Below are positions 20,344 to 33,956 of a DNA stretch of 33,956 nt, in pieces (position 1 is the first letter of the stretch; each line of letters starts with the position of its first letter). Under the pieces are notes generated by a model that saw only the letters and a program-made list of their open reading frames with translations, was not told the DNA's origin and searched no databases. The position numbers and the translations under genes were made by a program. Origin of the DNA: Tritrichomonas musculus (lineage: Eukaryota > Parabasalia > Tritrichomonadida > Tritrichomonadidae); contig JAPFFF010000171.1 of assembly GCA_039105265.1 (NCBI GenBank), forward strand, positions 1 through 33,956. The letters run 5' to 3'.

Positions 20344-22329
20344 ATGGAAACGAATACAGACGGGAACACGGAAGACCTTAAAGAATTTATTTTACAGATG
20401 GTTATACTTTACTTATATTTGAAGATGCAGGATTCGAAAGACAAACGTACAGAACGGAATACATGAACACGGAAACGAATACAGACGGGAACACGGAAGA
20501 CCTTAAAGAATTTATTTTACAGATGGTTATACTTTACTTATATTTGAAGATGCAGGATTCGAAAGACAAACGTACAGAACGGAATACATGAACACGGAAA
20601 CGAATACAGACGGGAACACGGAAGACCTTAAAGAATTTATTTTACAGATGGTTATACTTTACTTATATTTGAAGATGCAGGATTCGAAAGACAAACGTAC
20701 AGAACGGAATACATGAACACGGAAACGAATACAGACGGGAACACGGAAGACCTTAAAGAATTTATTTTACAGATGGTTATACTTTACTTATATTTGAAGA
20801 TGCAGGATTCGAAAGACAAACGTACAGAACGGAATACATGAACACGGAAACGAATACAGACGGGAACACGGAAGACCTTAAAGAATTTATTTTACAGATG
20901 GTTATACTTTACTTATATTTGAAGATGCAGGATTCGAAAGACAAACGTACAGAACGGAATACATGAACACGGAAACGAATACAGACGGGAACACGGAAGA
21001 CCTTAAAGAATTTATTTTACAGATGGTTATACTTTACTTATATTTGAAGATGCAGGATTCGAAAGACAAACGTACAGAACGGAATACATGAACACGGAAA
21101 CGAATACAGACGGGAACACGGAAGACCTTAAAGAATTTATTTTACAGATGGTTATACTTTACTTATATTTGAAGATGCAGGATTCGAAAGACAAACGTAC
21201 AGAACGGAATACATGAACACGGAAACGAATACAGACGGGAACACGGAAGACCTTAAAGAATTTATTTTACAGATGGTTATACTTTACTTATATTTGAAGA
21301 TGCAGGATTCGAAAGACAAACGTACAGAACGGAATACATGAACACGGAAACGAATACAGACGGGAACACGGAAGACCTTAAAGAATTTATTTTACAGATG
21401 GTTATACTTTACTTATATTTGAAGATGCAGGATTCGAAAGACAAACGTACAGAACGGAATACATGAACACGGAAACGAATACAGAAACGAACACAGAAGA
21501 ATATCTCGATTTTATTATATAAACAGTTCTATTTTGATTTTAAATATTATTCAGTAATCAGAATTAAAGAAAGGAATACATGAACACGGAAACGAATACA
21601 GACGGGAACACGGAAGACCTTAAAGAATTTATTTTACAGATGGTTATACTTTACTTATATTTGAAGATGCAGGATTCGAAAGACAAACGTACAGAACGGA
21701 ATACATGAACACGGAAACGAATACAGACGGGAACACGGAAGACCTTAAAGAATTTATTTTACAGATGGTTATACTTTACTTATATTTGAAGATGCAGGAT
21801 TCGAAAGACAAACGTACAGAACGGAATACATGAACACGGAAACGAATACAGACGGGAACACGGAAGACCTTAAAGAATTTATTTTACAGATGGTTATACT
21901 TTACTTATATTTGAAGATGCAGGATTCGAAAGACAAACGTACAGAACGGAATACATGAACACGGAAACGAATACAGACGGGAACACGGAAGACCTTAAAG
22001 AATTTATTTTACAGATGGTTATACTTTACTTATATTTGAAGATGCAGGATTCGAAAGACAAACGTACAGAACGGAATACATGAACACGGAAACGAATACA
22101 GACGGGAACACGGAAGACCTTAAAGAATTTATTTTACAGATGGTTATACTTTACTTATATTTGAAGATGCAGGATTCGAAAGACAAACGTACAGAACGGA
22201 ATACATGAACACGGAAACGAATACAGACGGGAACACGGAAGACCTTAAAGAATTTATTTTACAGATGGTTATACTTTACTTATATTTGAAGATGCAGGAT
22301 TCGAAAGACAAACGTACAGAACGGAATAC
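20344..22329 (+). repeat. A' A8 B2 A6 array
   Basis: Fifteen A-type units with a single B2 at 21463. There is no B1 and no ATC or acg variant, making this the most uniform inter-C stretch. Confidence 0.95.
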
Positions 22330-22413
22330 ATGATCACGGAAACGAATACAGAAACGAACACAGAAGAATATCTCGATTTTATTATATAAACAGTTCTATT
22401 TTGATTTTAAATA
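22330..22413 (+). repeat. 5' fragment of B2 (ATC variant) entering C block 6
   Basis: An 84-bp fragment with ATGATC, as in block 1. Confidence 0.9.
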
Positions 22414-23153
22414 ATCAGATGAACGTCGATCGGCATGCACTTCCCCGCTCGACCAACCAACAACGCAAATCACACGCACAATCAATGCAACACATATTCG
22501 CTATACAAAGTCTCACACATTAGCAGACACGCCGGCCGATGCTGATATACAATCAACATCGGCCGGCGAGTGGCAAAGTAACTCAGGCAGAAAAATGTTT
22601 TAACACTCATTAGGCATAACATGCAAACAATATCAGACGCAACAGAAGAACAGAAACAAAAAATTTTTATCAGATGAACTTCGACCAGCAGGCACTTCCC
22701 CGCTCGACCAACCAACAACGCAAATCACACGCACAATCAATGCAACACATATTCGCTATACAAAGTCTCACACATTAGCAGACACGCCGGCCGATGCTGA
22801 TATACAATCAACATCGGCCGGCGAGTGGCAAAGTAACTCAGGCAGAAAAATGTTTTAACACTCATTAGGCATAACATGCAAACAATATCAGACGCAACAG
22901 AAGAACAGAAACAAAAAATTTTTATCAGATGAACTTCGACCAGCAGGCACTTCCCCGCTCGACCAACCAACAACGCAAATCACACGCACAATCAATGCAA
23001 CACATATTCGCTATACAAAGTCTCACACATTAGCAGACACGCCGGCCGATGCTGATATACAATCAACATCGGCCGGCGAGTGGCAAAGTAACTCAGGCAG
23101 AAAAATGTTTTAACACTCATTAGGCATAACATGCAAACAATATCAGACGCAAC
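22414..23153 (+). repeat. C block 6: three C units, direct exit to B2
   Basis: Units start at 22414, 22669 and 22924; the last is cut to 230 bp as in block 1, with the same exit junction CAGACGCAAC/ACAGAAG. There is no D. Confidence 0.95.
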
Positions 23154-23240
23154 ACAGAAGAATATCTCGATTTTATTATATAAACAGTTCTATTTTGATT
23201 TTAAATATTATTCAGTAATCAGAATTAAAGAAAGGAATAC
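23154..23240 (+). repeat. 3' part of B2 leaving C block 6
   Basis: B2 positions 31-117. With the entry fragment, 54 bp of B2 is present on both sides of the block. Confidence 0.9.
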
Positions 23241-24859
23241 ATGAACACGGAAACGAATACAGACGGGAACACGGAAGACCTTAAAGAATTTATTTTACAG
23301 ATGGTTATACTTTACTTATATTTGAAGATGCAGGATTCGAAAGACAAACGTACAGAACGGAATACATGAACACGGAAACGAATACAGACGGGAACACGGA
23401 AGACCTTAAAGAATTTATTTTACAGATGGTTATACTTTACTTATATTTGAAGATGCAGGATTCGAAAGACAAACGTACAGAACGGAATACATGAACACGG
23501 AAACGAATACAGACGGGAACACGGAAGACCTTAAAGAATTTATTTTACAGATGGTTATACTTTACTTATATTTGAAGATGCAGGATTCGAAAGACAAACG
23601 TACAGAACGGAATACATGAACACGGAAACGAATACAGACGGGAACACGGAAGACCTTAAAGAATTTATTTTACAGATGGTTATACTTTACTTATATTTGA
23701 AGATGCAGGATTCGAAAGACAAACGTACAGAACGGAATACATGAACACGGAAACGAATACAGACGGGAACACGGAAGACCTTAAAGAATTTATTTTACAG
23801 ATGGTTATACTTTACTTATATTTGAAGATGCAGGATTCGAAAGACAAACGTACAGAACGGAATACATGATCACGGAAACGAATACAGACGGGAACACGGA
23901 AGACCTTAAAGAATTTATTTTACAGATGGTTATACTTTACTTATATTTGAAGATGCAGGATTCGAAAGACAAACGTACAGAACGGAATACATGAACACGG
24001 AAACGAATACAGACGGGAACACGGAAGACCTTAAAGAATTTATTTTACAGATGGTTATACTTTACTTATATTTGAAGATGCAGGATTCGAAAGACAAACG
24101 TACAGAACGGAATACATGAACACGGAAACGAATACAGACGGGAACACGGAAGACCTTAAAGAATTTATTTTACAGATGGTTATACTTTACTTATATTTGA
24201 AGATGCAGGATTCGAAAGACAAACGTACAGAACGGAATACATGAACACGGAAACGAATACAGACGGGAACACGGAAGACCTTAAAGAATTTATTTTACAG
24301 ATGGTTATACTTTACTTATATTTGAAGATGCAGGATTCGAAAGACAAACGTACGGAACGGAATACATGATCACGGAAACGAATACAGAAACGAACACAGA
24401 AGAATATCTCGAAATTATGTTATATAAACAGTTCTATTTTGATTTTAAATATTATTCAGTAATCAGAATTAAAGAAAGGAATACATGAACACGGAAACGA
24501 ATACAGACGGGAACACGGAAGACCTTAAAGAATTTATTTTACAGATGGTTATACTTTACTTATATTTGAAGATGCAGGATTCGAAAGACAAACGTACAGA
24601 ACGGAATACATGAACACGGAAACGAATACAGACGGGAACACGGAAGACCTTAAAGAATTTATTTTACAGATGGTTATACTTTACTTATATTTGAAGATGC
24701 AGGATTCGAAAGACAAACGTACAGAACGGAATACATGAACACGGAAACGAATACAGACGGGAACACGGAAGACCTTAAAGAATTTATTTTACAGATGGTT
24801 ATACTTTACTTATATTTGAAGATGCAGGATTCGAAAGACAAACGTACAGAACGGAATAC
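23241..24859 (+). repeat. A array spanning the duplication joint
   Basis: Order: A5 At A2 A* B1t A3, giving 12 A units and one B1 at 24366. The ATC A unit is at 23866. The joint between the two 9,643-bp copies lies inside this B1 at about 24420. Confidence 0.95.
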
Positions 24860-24943
24860 ATGAACACGGAAACGAATACAGAAACGAACACAGAAGAATA
24901 TCTCGATTTTATTATATAAACAGTTCTATTTTGATTTTAAATA
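24860..24943 (+). repeat. 5' fragment of B2 entering C block 7
   Basis: An 84-bp ATGAAC fragment; copy of 15217-15300. Confidence 0.9.
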
Positions 24944-25453
24944 ATCAGATGAACGTCGATCGGCATGCACTTCCCCGCTCGACCAACCAACAACGCAAAT
25001 CACACGCACAATCAATGCAACACATATTCGCTATACAAAGTCTCACACATTAGCAGACACGCCGGCCGATGCTGATATACAATCAACATCGGCCGGCGAG
25101 TGGCAAAGTAACTCAGGCAGAAAAATGTTTTAACACTCATTAGGCATAACATGCAAACAATATCAGACGCAACAGAAGAACAGAAACAAAAAATTTTTAT
25201 CAGATGAACTTCGACCAGCAGGCACTTCCCCGCTCGACCAACCAACAACGCAAATCACACGCACAATCAATGCAACACATATTCGCTATACAAAGTCTCA
25301 CACATTAGCAGACACGCCGGCCGATGCTGATATACAATCAACATCGGCCGGCGAGTGGCAAAGTAACTCAGGCAGAAAAATGTTTTAACACTCATTAGGC
25401 ATAACATGCAAACAATATCAGACGCAACAGAAGAACAGAAACAAAAAATTTTT
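24944..25453 (+). repeat. C block 7: two C units
   Basis: Units at 24944 and 25199; copy of block 4. Confidence 0.95.
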
Positions 25454-25693
25454 ATCAGATGAACTTCGACCAAAGAAGCAAGCAAATCGCACGTACAAGC
25501 AATACATGTATACTTTTTTTTTTCATTTTTATCTTATCTTATCTTTTTGTATTTTTTTTTTTTTTTAAAGCCTTTTTATTTATTTTTTGTAATATATTTT
25601 TTATTTTACTAGTTTTGATACTATATTTTATATATTTTTCTTTTCTTTTTTTTTTAATTTAAGATATGTATTTGAAGAAGATTTTTTGCAAGC
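25454..25693 (+). repeat. T-rich element D
   Basis: The 240-bp form with T10 and T15 runs; copy of 15811-16050. Confidence 0.9.
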
Positions 25694-28600
25694 ATGGAAA
25701 CGAATACAGACGGGAACACGGAAGACCTTAAAGAATTTATTTTACAGATGGTTATACTTTACTTATATTTGAAGATGCAGGATTCGAAAGACAAACGTAC
25801 AGAACGGAATACATGAACACGGAAACGAATACAGACGGGAACACGGAAGACCTTAAAGAATTTATTTTACAGATGGTTATACTTTACTTATATTTGAAGA
25901 TGCAGGATTCGAAAGACAAACGTACAGAACGGAATACATGAACACGGAAACGAATACAGACGGGAACACGGAAGACCTTAAAGAATTTATTTTACAGATG
26001 GTTATACTTTACTTATATTTGAAGATGCAGGATTCGAAAGACAAACGTACAGAACGGAATACATGAACACGGAAACGAATACAGACGGGAACACGGAAGA
26101 CCTTAAAGAATTTATTTTACAGATGGTTATACTTTACTTATATTTGAAGATGCAGGATTCGAAAGACAAACGTACAGAACGGAATACATGAACACGGAAA
26201 CGAATACAGAAACGAACACGGAAGACCTTAAAGAATTTATTTTACAGATGGTTATACTTTACTTATATTTGAAGATGCAGGATTCGAAAGACAAACGTAC
26301 AGAACGGAATACATGAACACGGAAACGAATACAGAAACGAACACAGAAGAATATCTCGATTTTATTATATAAACAGTTCTATTTTGATTTTAAATATTAT
26401 TCAGTAATCAGAATTAAAGAAAGGAATACATGAACACGGAAACGAATACAGACGGGAACACGGAAGACCTTAAAGAATTTATTTTACAGATGGTTATACT
26501 TTACTTATATTTGAAGATGCAGGATTCGAAAGACAAACGTACAGAACGGAATACATGAACACGGAAACGAATACAGACGGGAACACGGAAGACCTTAAAG
26601 AATTTATTTTACAGATGGTTATACTTTACTTATATTTGAAGATGCAGGATTCGAAAGACAAACGTACAGAACGGAATACATGAACACGGAAACGAATACA
26701 GACGGGAACACGGAAGACCTTAAAGAATTTATTTTACAGATGGTTATACTTTACTTATATTTGAAGATGCAGGATTCGAAAGACAAACGTACAGAACGGA
26801 ATACATGAACACGGAAACGAATACAGACGGGAACACGGAAGACCTTAAAGAATTTATTTTACAGATGGTTATACTTTACTTATATTTGAAGATGCAGGAT
26901 TCGAAAGACAAACGTACAGAACGGAATACATGAACACGGAAACGAATACAGAAACGAACACAGAAGAATATCTCGATTTTATTATATAAACAGTTCTATT
27001 TTGATTTTAAATATTATTCAGTAATCAGAATTAAAGAAAGGAATACATGAACACGGAAACGAATACAGACGGGAACACGGAAGACCTTAAAGAATTTATT
27101 TTACAGATGGTTATACTTTACTTATATTTGAAGATGCAGGATTCGAAAGACAAACGTACAGAACGGAATACATGAACACGGAAACGAATACAGACGGGAA
27201 CACGGAAGACCTTAAAGAATTTATTTTACAGATGGTTATACTTTACTTATATTTGAAGATGCAGGATTCGAAAGACAAACGTACAGAACGGAATACATGA
27301 ACACGGAAACGAATACAGACGGGAACACGGAAGACCTTAAAGAATTTATTTTACAGATGGTTATACTTTACTTATATTTGAAGATGCAGGATTCGAAAGA
27401 CAAACGTACAGAACGGAATACATGAACACGGAAACGAATACAGACGGGAACACGGAAGACCTTAAAGAATTTATTTTACAGATGGTTATACTTTACTTAT
27501 ATTTGAAGATGCAGGATTCGAAAGACAAACGTACAGAACGGAATACATGAACACGGAAACGAATACAGACGGGAACACGGAAGACCTTAAAGAATTTATT
27601 TTACAGATGGTTATACTTTACTTATATTTGAAGATGCAGGATTCGAAAGACAAACGTACAGAACGGAATACATGAACACGGAAACGAATACAGAAACGAA
27701 CACAGAAGAATATCTCGAAATTATGTTATATAAACAGTTCTATTTTGATTTTAAATATTATTCAGTAATCAGAATTAAAGAAAGGAATACATGAACACGG
27801 AAACGAATACAGACGGGAACACGGAAGACCTTAAAGAATTTATTTTACAGATGGTTATACTTTACTTATATTTGAAGATGCAGGATTCGAAAGACAAACG
27901 TACAGAACGGAATACATGAACACGGAAACGAATACAGAAACGAACACAGAAGAATATCTCGAAATTATGTTATATAAACAGTTCTATTTTGATTTTAAAT
28001 ATTATTCAGTAATCAGAATTAAAGAAAGGAATACATGAACACGGAAACGAATACAGACGGGAACACGGAAGACCTTAAAGAATTTATTTTACAGATGGTT
28101 ATACTTTACTTATATTTGAAGATGCAGGATTCGAAAGACAAACGTACAGAACGGAATACATGAACACGGAAACGAATACAGACGGGAACACGGAAGACCT
28201 TAAAGAATTTATTTTACAGATGGTTATACTTTACTTATATTTGAAGATGCAGGATTCGAAAGACAAACGTACGGAACGGAATACATGATCACGGAAACGA
28301 ATACAGAAACGAACACAGAAGAATATCTCGAAATTATGTTATATAAACAGTTCTATTTTGATTTTAAATATTATTCAGTAATCAGAATTAAAGAAAGGAA
28401 TACATGAACACGGAAACGAATACAGACGGGAACACGGAAGACCTTAAAGAATTTATTTTACAGATGGTTATACTTTACTTATATTTGAAGATGCAGGATT
28501 CGAAAGACAAACGTACAGAACGGAATACATGATCACGGAAACGAATACAGAAACGAACACAGAAGAATATCTCGAAATTATGTTATATAAACAGTTCTAT

Positions 28601-28897
28601 TTTGATTTTAAATATTATTCAGTAATCAGAATTAAAGAAAGGAATACATGAACACGGAAACGAATACAGACGGGAACACGGAAGACCTTAAAGAATTTAT
28701 TTTACAGATGGTTATACTTTACTTATATTTGAAGATGCAGGATTCGAAAGACAAACGTACAGAACGGAATACATGAACACGGAAACGAATACAGACGGGA
28801 ACACGGAAGACCTTAAAGAATTTATTTTACAGATGGTTATACTTTACTTATATTTGAAGATGCAGGATTCGAAAGACAAACGTACAGAACGGAATAC
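25694..28897 (+). repeat. A/B array, second copy of 16051-19254
   Basis: Twenty A-type units including A' (25694) and hybrid (26188), four B1 (27672, 27916, 28285, 28529) and two B2 (26313, 26930). Confidence 0.95.
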
Positions 28898-28981
28898 ATG
28901 AACACGGAAACGAATACAGAAACGAACACAGAAGAATATCTCGATTTTATTATATAAACAGTTCTATTTTGATTTTAAATA
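28898..28981 (+). repeat. 5' fragment of B2 entering C block 8
   Basis: An 84-bp ATGAAC fragment; copy of 19255-19338. Confidence 0.9.
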
Positions 28982-29746
28982 ATCAGATGAACGTCGATCG
29001 GCATGCACTTCCCCGCTCGACCAACCAACAACGCAAATCACACGCACAATCAATGCAACACATATTCGCTATACAAAGTCTCACACATTAGCAGACACGC
29101 CGGCCGATGCTGATATACAATCAACATCGGCCGGCGAGTGGCAAAGTAACTCAGGCAGAAAAATGTTTTAACACTCATTAGGCATAACATGCAAACAATA
29201 TCAGACGCAACAGAAGAACAGAAACAAAAAATTTTTATCAGATGAACTTCGACCAGCAGGCACTTCCCCGCTCGACCAACCAACAACGCAAATCACACGC
29301 ACAATCAATGCAACACATATTCGCTATACAAAGTCTCACACATTAGCAGACACGCCGGCCGATGCTGATATACAATCAACATCGGCCGGCGAGTGGCAAA
29401 GTAACTCAGGCAGAAAAATGTTTTAACACTCATTAGGCATAACATGCAAACAATATCAGACGCAACAGAAGAACAGAAACAAAAAATTTTTATCAGATGA
29501 ACTTCGACCAGCAGGCACTTCCCCGCTCGACCAACCAACAACGCAAATCACACGCACAATCAATGCAACACATATTCGCTATACAAAGTCTCACACATTA
29601 GCAGACACGCCGGCCGATGCTGATATACAATCAACATCGGCCGGCGAGTGGCAAAGTAACTCAGGCAGAAAAATGTTTTAACACTCATTAGGCATAACAT
29701 GCAAACAATATCAGACGCAACAGAAGAACAGAAACAAAAAATTTTT
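28982..29746 (+). repeat. C block 8: three full C units
   Basis: Units at 28982, 29237 and 29492; copy of block 5. Confidence 0.95.
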
Positions 29747-29986
29747 ATCAGATGAACTTCGACCAAAGAAGCAAGCAAATCGCACGTACAAGCAATACAT
29801 GTATACTTTTTTTTTTCATTTTTATCTTATCTTATCTTTTTGTATTTTTTTTTTTTTTTAAAGCCTTTTTATTTATTTTTTGTAATATATTTTTTATTTT
29901 ACTAGTTTTGATACTATATTTTATATATTTTTCTTTTCTTTTTTTTTTAATTTAAGATATGTATTTGAAGAAGATTTTTTGCAAGC
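29747..29986 (+). repeat. T-rich element D
   Basis: The 240-bp form; copy of 20104-20343. Confidence 0.9.
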
Positions 29987-31972
29987 ATGGAAACGAATAC
30001 AGACGGGAACACGGAAGACCTTAAAGAATTTATTTTACAGATGGTTATACTTTACTTATATTTGAAGATGCAGGATTCGAAAGACAAACGTACAGAACGG
30101 AATACATGAACACGGAAACGAATACAGACGGGAACACGGAAGACCTTAAAGAATTTATTTTACAGATGGTTATACTTTACTTATATTTGAAGATGCAGGA
30201 TTCGAAAGACAAACGTACAGAACGGAATACATGAACACGGAAACGAATACAGACGGGAACACGGAAGACCTTAAAGAATTTATTTTACAGATGGTTATAC
30301 TTTACTTATATTTGAAGATGCAGGATTCGAAAGACAAACGTACAGAACGGAATACATGAACACGGAAACGAATACAGACGGGAACACGGAAGACCTTAAA
30401 GAATTTATTTTACAGATGGTTATACTTTACTTATATTTGAAGATGCAGGATTCGAAAGACAAACGTACAGAACGGAATACATGAACACGGAAACGAATAC
30501 AGACGGGAACACGGAAGACCTTAAAGAATTTATTTTACAGATGGTTATACTTTACTTATATTTGAAGATGCAGGATTCGAAAGACAAACGTACAGAACGG
30601 AATACATGAACACGGAAACGAATACAGACGGGAACACGGAAGACCTTAAAGAATTTATTTTACAGATGGTTATACTTTACTTATATTTGAAGATGCAGGA
30701 TTCGAAAGACAAACGTACAGAACGGAATACATGAACACGGAAACGAATACAGACGGGAACACGGAAGACCTTAAAGAATTTATTTTACAGATGGTTATAC
30801 TTTACTTATATTTGAAGATGCAGGATTCGAAAGACAAACGTACAGAACGGAATACATGAACACGGAAACGAATACAGACGGGAACACGGAAGACCTTAAA
30901 GAATTTATTTTACAGATGGTTATACTTTACTTATATTTGAAGATGCAGGATTCGAAAGACAAACGTACAGAACGGAATACATGAACACGGAAACGAATAC
31001 AGACGGGAACACGGAAGACCTTAAAGAATTTATTTTACAGATGGTTATACTTTACTTATATTTGAAGATGCAGGATTCGAAAGACAAACGTACAGAACGG
31101 AATACATGAACACGGAAACGAATACAGAAACGAACACAGAAGAATATCTCGATTTTATTATATAAACAGTTCTATTTTGATTTTAAATATTATTCAGTAA
31201 TCAGAATTAAAGAAAGGAATACATGAACACGGAAACGAATACAGACGGGAACACGGAAGACCTTAAAGAATTTATTTTACAGATGGTTATACTTTACTTA
31301 TATTTGAAGATGCAGGATTCGAAAGACAAACGTACAGAACGGAATACATGAACACGGAAACGAATACAGACGGGAACACGGAAGACCTTAAAGAATTTAT
31401 TTTACAGATGGTTATACTTTACTTATATTTGAAGATGCAGGATTCGAAAGACAAACGTACAGAACGGAATACATGAACACGGAAACGAATACAGACGGGA
31501 ACACGGAAGACCTTAAAGAATTTATTTTACAGATGGTTATACTTTACTTATATTTGAAGATGCAGGATTCGAAAGACAAACGTACAGAACGGAATACATG
31601 AACACGGAAACGAATACAGACGGGAACACGGAAGACCTTAAAGAATTTATTTTACAGATGGTTATACTTTACTTATATTTGAAGATGCAGGATTCGAAAG
31701 ACAAACGTACAGAACGGAATACATGAACACGGAAACGAATACAGACGGGAACACGGAAGACCTTAAAGAATTTATTTTACAGATGGTTATACTTTACTTA
31801 TATTTGAAGATGCAGGATTCGAAAGACAAACGTACAGAACGGAATACATGAACACGGAAACGAATACAGACGGGAACACGGAAGACCTTAAAGAATTTAT
31901 TTTACAGATGGTTATACTTTACTTATATTTGAAGATGCAGGATTCGAAAGACAAACGTACAGAACGGAATAC
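29987..31972 (+). repeat. A' A8 B2 A6 array, second copy of 20344-22329
   Basis: Fifteen A-type units and one B2 (31106). Confidence 0.95.
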
Positions 31973-32056
31973 ATGATCACGGAAACGAATACAGAAACGA
32001 ACACAGAAGAATATCTCGATTTTATTATATAAACAGTTCTATTTTGATTTTAAATA
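31973..32056 (+). repeat. 5' fragment of B2 (ATC variant) entering C block 9
   Basis: An 84-bp fragment; copy of 22330-22413. Confidence 0.9.
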
Positions 32057-32796
32057 ATCAGATGAACGTCGATCGGCATGCACTTCCCCGCTCGACCAAC
32101 CAACAACGCAAATCACACGCACAATCAATGCAACACATATTCGCTATACAAAGTCTCACACATTAGCAGACACGCCGGCCGATGCTGATATACAATCAAC
32201 ATCGGCCGGCGAGTGGCAAAGTAACTCAGGCAGAAAAATGTTTTAACACTCATTAGGCATAACATGCAAACAATATCAGACGCAACAGAAGAACAGAAAC
32301 AAAAAATTTTTATCAGATGAACTTCGACCAGCAGGCACTTCCCCGCTCGACCAACCAACAACGCAAATCACACGCACAATCAATGCAACACATATTCGCT
32401 ATACAAAGTCTCACACATTAGCAGACACGCCGGCCGATGCTGATATACAATCAACATCGGCCGGCGAGTGGCAAAGTAACTCAGGCAGAAAAATGTTTTA
32501 ACACTCATTAGGCATAACATGCAAACAATATCAGACGCAACAGAAGAACAGAAACAAAAAATTTTTATCAGATGAACTTCGACCAGCAGGCACTTCCCCG
32601 CTCGACCAACCAACAACGCAAATCACACGCACAATCAATGCAACACATATTCGCTATACAAAGTCTCACACATTAGCAGACACGCCGGCCGATGCTGATA
32701 TACAATCAACATCGGCCGGCGAGTGGCAAAGTAACTCAGGCAGAAAAATGTTTTAACACTCATTAGGCATAACATGCAAACAATATCAGACGCAAC
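32057..32796 (+). repeat. C block 9: three C units, direct exit to B2
   Basis: Units at 32057, 32312 and 32567, the last cut to 230 bp; copy of block 6. Confidence 0.95.
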
Positions 32797-32883
32797 ACAG
32801 AAGAATATCTCGATTTTATTATATAAACAGTTCTATTTTGATTTTAAATATTATTCAGTAATCAGAATTAAAGAAAGGAATAC
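32797..32883 (+). repeat. 3' part of B2 leaving C block 9
   Basis: B2 positions 31-117; copy of 23154-23240. Confidence 0.9.
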
Positions 32884-33956
32884 ATGAACACGGAAACGAA
32901 TACAGACGGGAACACGGAAGACCTTAAAGAATTTATTTTACAGATGGTTATACTTTACTTATATTTGAAGATGCAGGATTCGAAAGACAAACGTACAGAA
33001 CGGAATACATGAACACGGAAACGAATACAGACGGGAACACGGAAGACCTTAAAGAATTTATTTTACAGATGGTTATACTTTACTTATATTTGAAGATGCA
33101 GGATTCGAAAGACAAACGTACAGAACGGAATACATGAACACGGAAACGAATACAGACGGGAACACGGAAGACCTTAAAGAATTTATTTTACAGATGGTTA
33201 TACTTTACTTATATTTGAAGATGCAGGATTCGAAAGACAAACGTACAGAACGGAATACATGAACACGGAAACGAATACAGACGGGAACACGGAAGACCTT
33301 AAAGAATTTATTTTACAGATGGTTATACTTTACTTATATTTGAAGATGCAGGATTCGAAAGACAAACGTACAGAACGGAATACATGAACACGGAAACGAA
33401 TACAGACGGGAACACGGAAGACCTTAAAGAATTTATTTTACAGATGGTTATACTTTACTTATATTTGAAGATGCAGGATTCGAAAGACAAACGTACAGAA
33501 CGGAATACATGATCACGGAAACGAATACAGACGGGAACACGGAAGACCTTAAAGAATTTATTTTACAGATGGTTATACTTTACTTATATTTGAAGATGCA
33601 GGATTCGAAAGACAAACGTACAGAACGGAATACATGAACACGGAAACGAATACAGACGGGAACACGGAAGACCTTAAAGAATTTATTTTACAGATGGTTA
33701 TACTTTACTTATATTTGAAGATGCAGGATTCGAAAGACAAACGTACAGAACGGAATACATGAACACGGAAACGAATACAGACGGGAACACGGAAGACCTT
33801 AAAGAATTTATTTTACAGATGGTTATACTTTACTTATATTTGAAGATGCAGGATTCGAAAGACAAACGTACAGAACGGAATACATGAACACGGAAACGAA
33901 TACAGACGGGAACACGGAAGACCTTAAAGAATTTATTTTACAGATGGTTATACTTT
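32884..33956 (+). repeat. A array running off the window
   Basis: Eight complete A units, including the ATC unit at 33509, and the first 73 bases of a ninth at 33884. Confidence 0.95.

Larger units (their letters stand above)
14777..24419 (+). repeat. Higher-order repeat copy 1 (9,643 bp)
   Basis: Every unit boundary, variant unit, C block and D element from 14777 to the window end recurs at +9,643. The left limit is where the B2 at 14725 and the B1 at 24366 become identical (TTATATAAACAG). The copy contains C blocks of 2, 3 and 3 units. Confidence 0.9.
1..33956. repeat. Satellite array filling the whole window (units A, B1, B2, C, D)
   Basis: I assigned every base to a unit. The A family has 179 complete copies (173 of 125 bp and six of 119 bp) plus partials at 1-27 and 33884-33956. 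B1 has 19 copies of 119 bp. B2 has 13 full copies of 117 bp, nine 84-bp 5' fragments and three 87-bp 3' fragments. C has 18 copies of 255 bp and three of 230 bp. D has one copy of 238 bp and five of 240 bp. These sum to 33,956. Copies of a class are nearly identical, with only a handful of recurring variants, which is the mark of ongoing homogenisation. Unit A is about 36% GC. All units lie in the same orientation. A eukaryotic satellite is the best reading; the species is not identifiable. Confidence 0.95.
24420..33956 (+). repeat. Higher-order repeat copy 2 (9,537 of 9,643 bp visible)
   Basis: It repeats copy 1 at +9,643 up to the window edge; the last 106 bp fall outside. C blocks (2, 3, 3 units), D elements, hybrid unit, B1t units and poly-T lengths all correspond. 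I saw no differences but did not align every base by computation. Confidence 0.9.

Overview
The window is one continuous block of satellite DNA. I find no conventional gene, tRNA, rRNA, CRISPR array or recognisable transposon. All 33,956 bases can be tiled by a few repeat units: (1) A, 125 bp, 179 complete copies plus a partial copy at each window edge (about 66% of the sequence); (2) B, a diverged relative of A, as 119-bp B1 (19 copies), 117-bp B2 (13 full copies) and B2 fragments beside C blocks (nine 84-bp 5' parts, three 87-bp 3' parts); (3) C, 255 bp, 21 copies (three cut to 230 bp) in nine blocks; (4) D, a T-rich 238-240 bp element, six copies, always after C. The summed lengths equal the window length exactly, so no unexplained stretch remains. 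Such depth, near-identity and higher-order structure suggest eukaryotic heterochromatin (pericentromeric, subtelomeric or similar). Nothing identifies the species, and a non-eukaryotic origin is not formally excluded.

Layout: A-rich arrays are interrupted by B units and, at 1481, 3505, 5554, 15301, 19339, 22414, 24944, 28982 and 32057, by C blocks. Each C block is entered through the same break in a B2 unit. It is left either through D into a shortened A unit (A'), or directly back into B2. From 14777 the array is a tandem duplication with a 9,643-bp period: copy 1 is 14777-24419, and copy 2 runs from 24420 past the window edge. I found no difference between them in unit order, diagnostic variants or poly-T lengths. 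Bases 1-14776 use the same modules in related but different orders, mostly differing by whole numbers of A units.

The most unusual feature is that A and B1 each hold one complete short reading frame on the + strand (42 and 40 codons, both beginning MNTETNT and ending ERNT). Its TGA stop overlaps the ATG of the next unit as ATGA. A and B1 differ over most of their length, yet the length difference is two whole codons and both stay open. This may mean the satellite grew from a small gene, or it may be chance. C carries a perfect 12-bp GC-rich inverted repeat in every copy. No promoter or expression evidence can be read with confidence; D, just upstream of A', is the only candidate control or boundary element.
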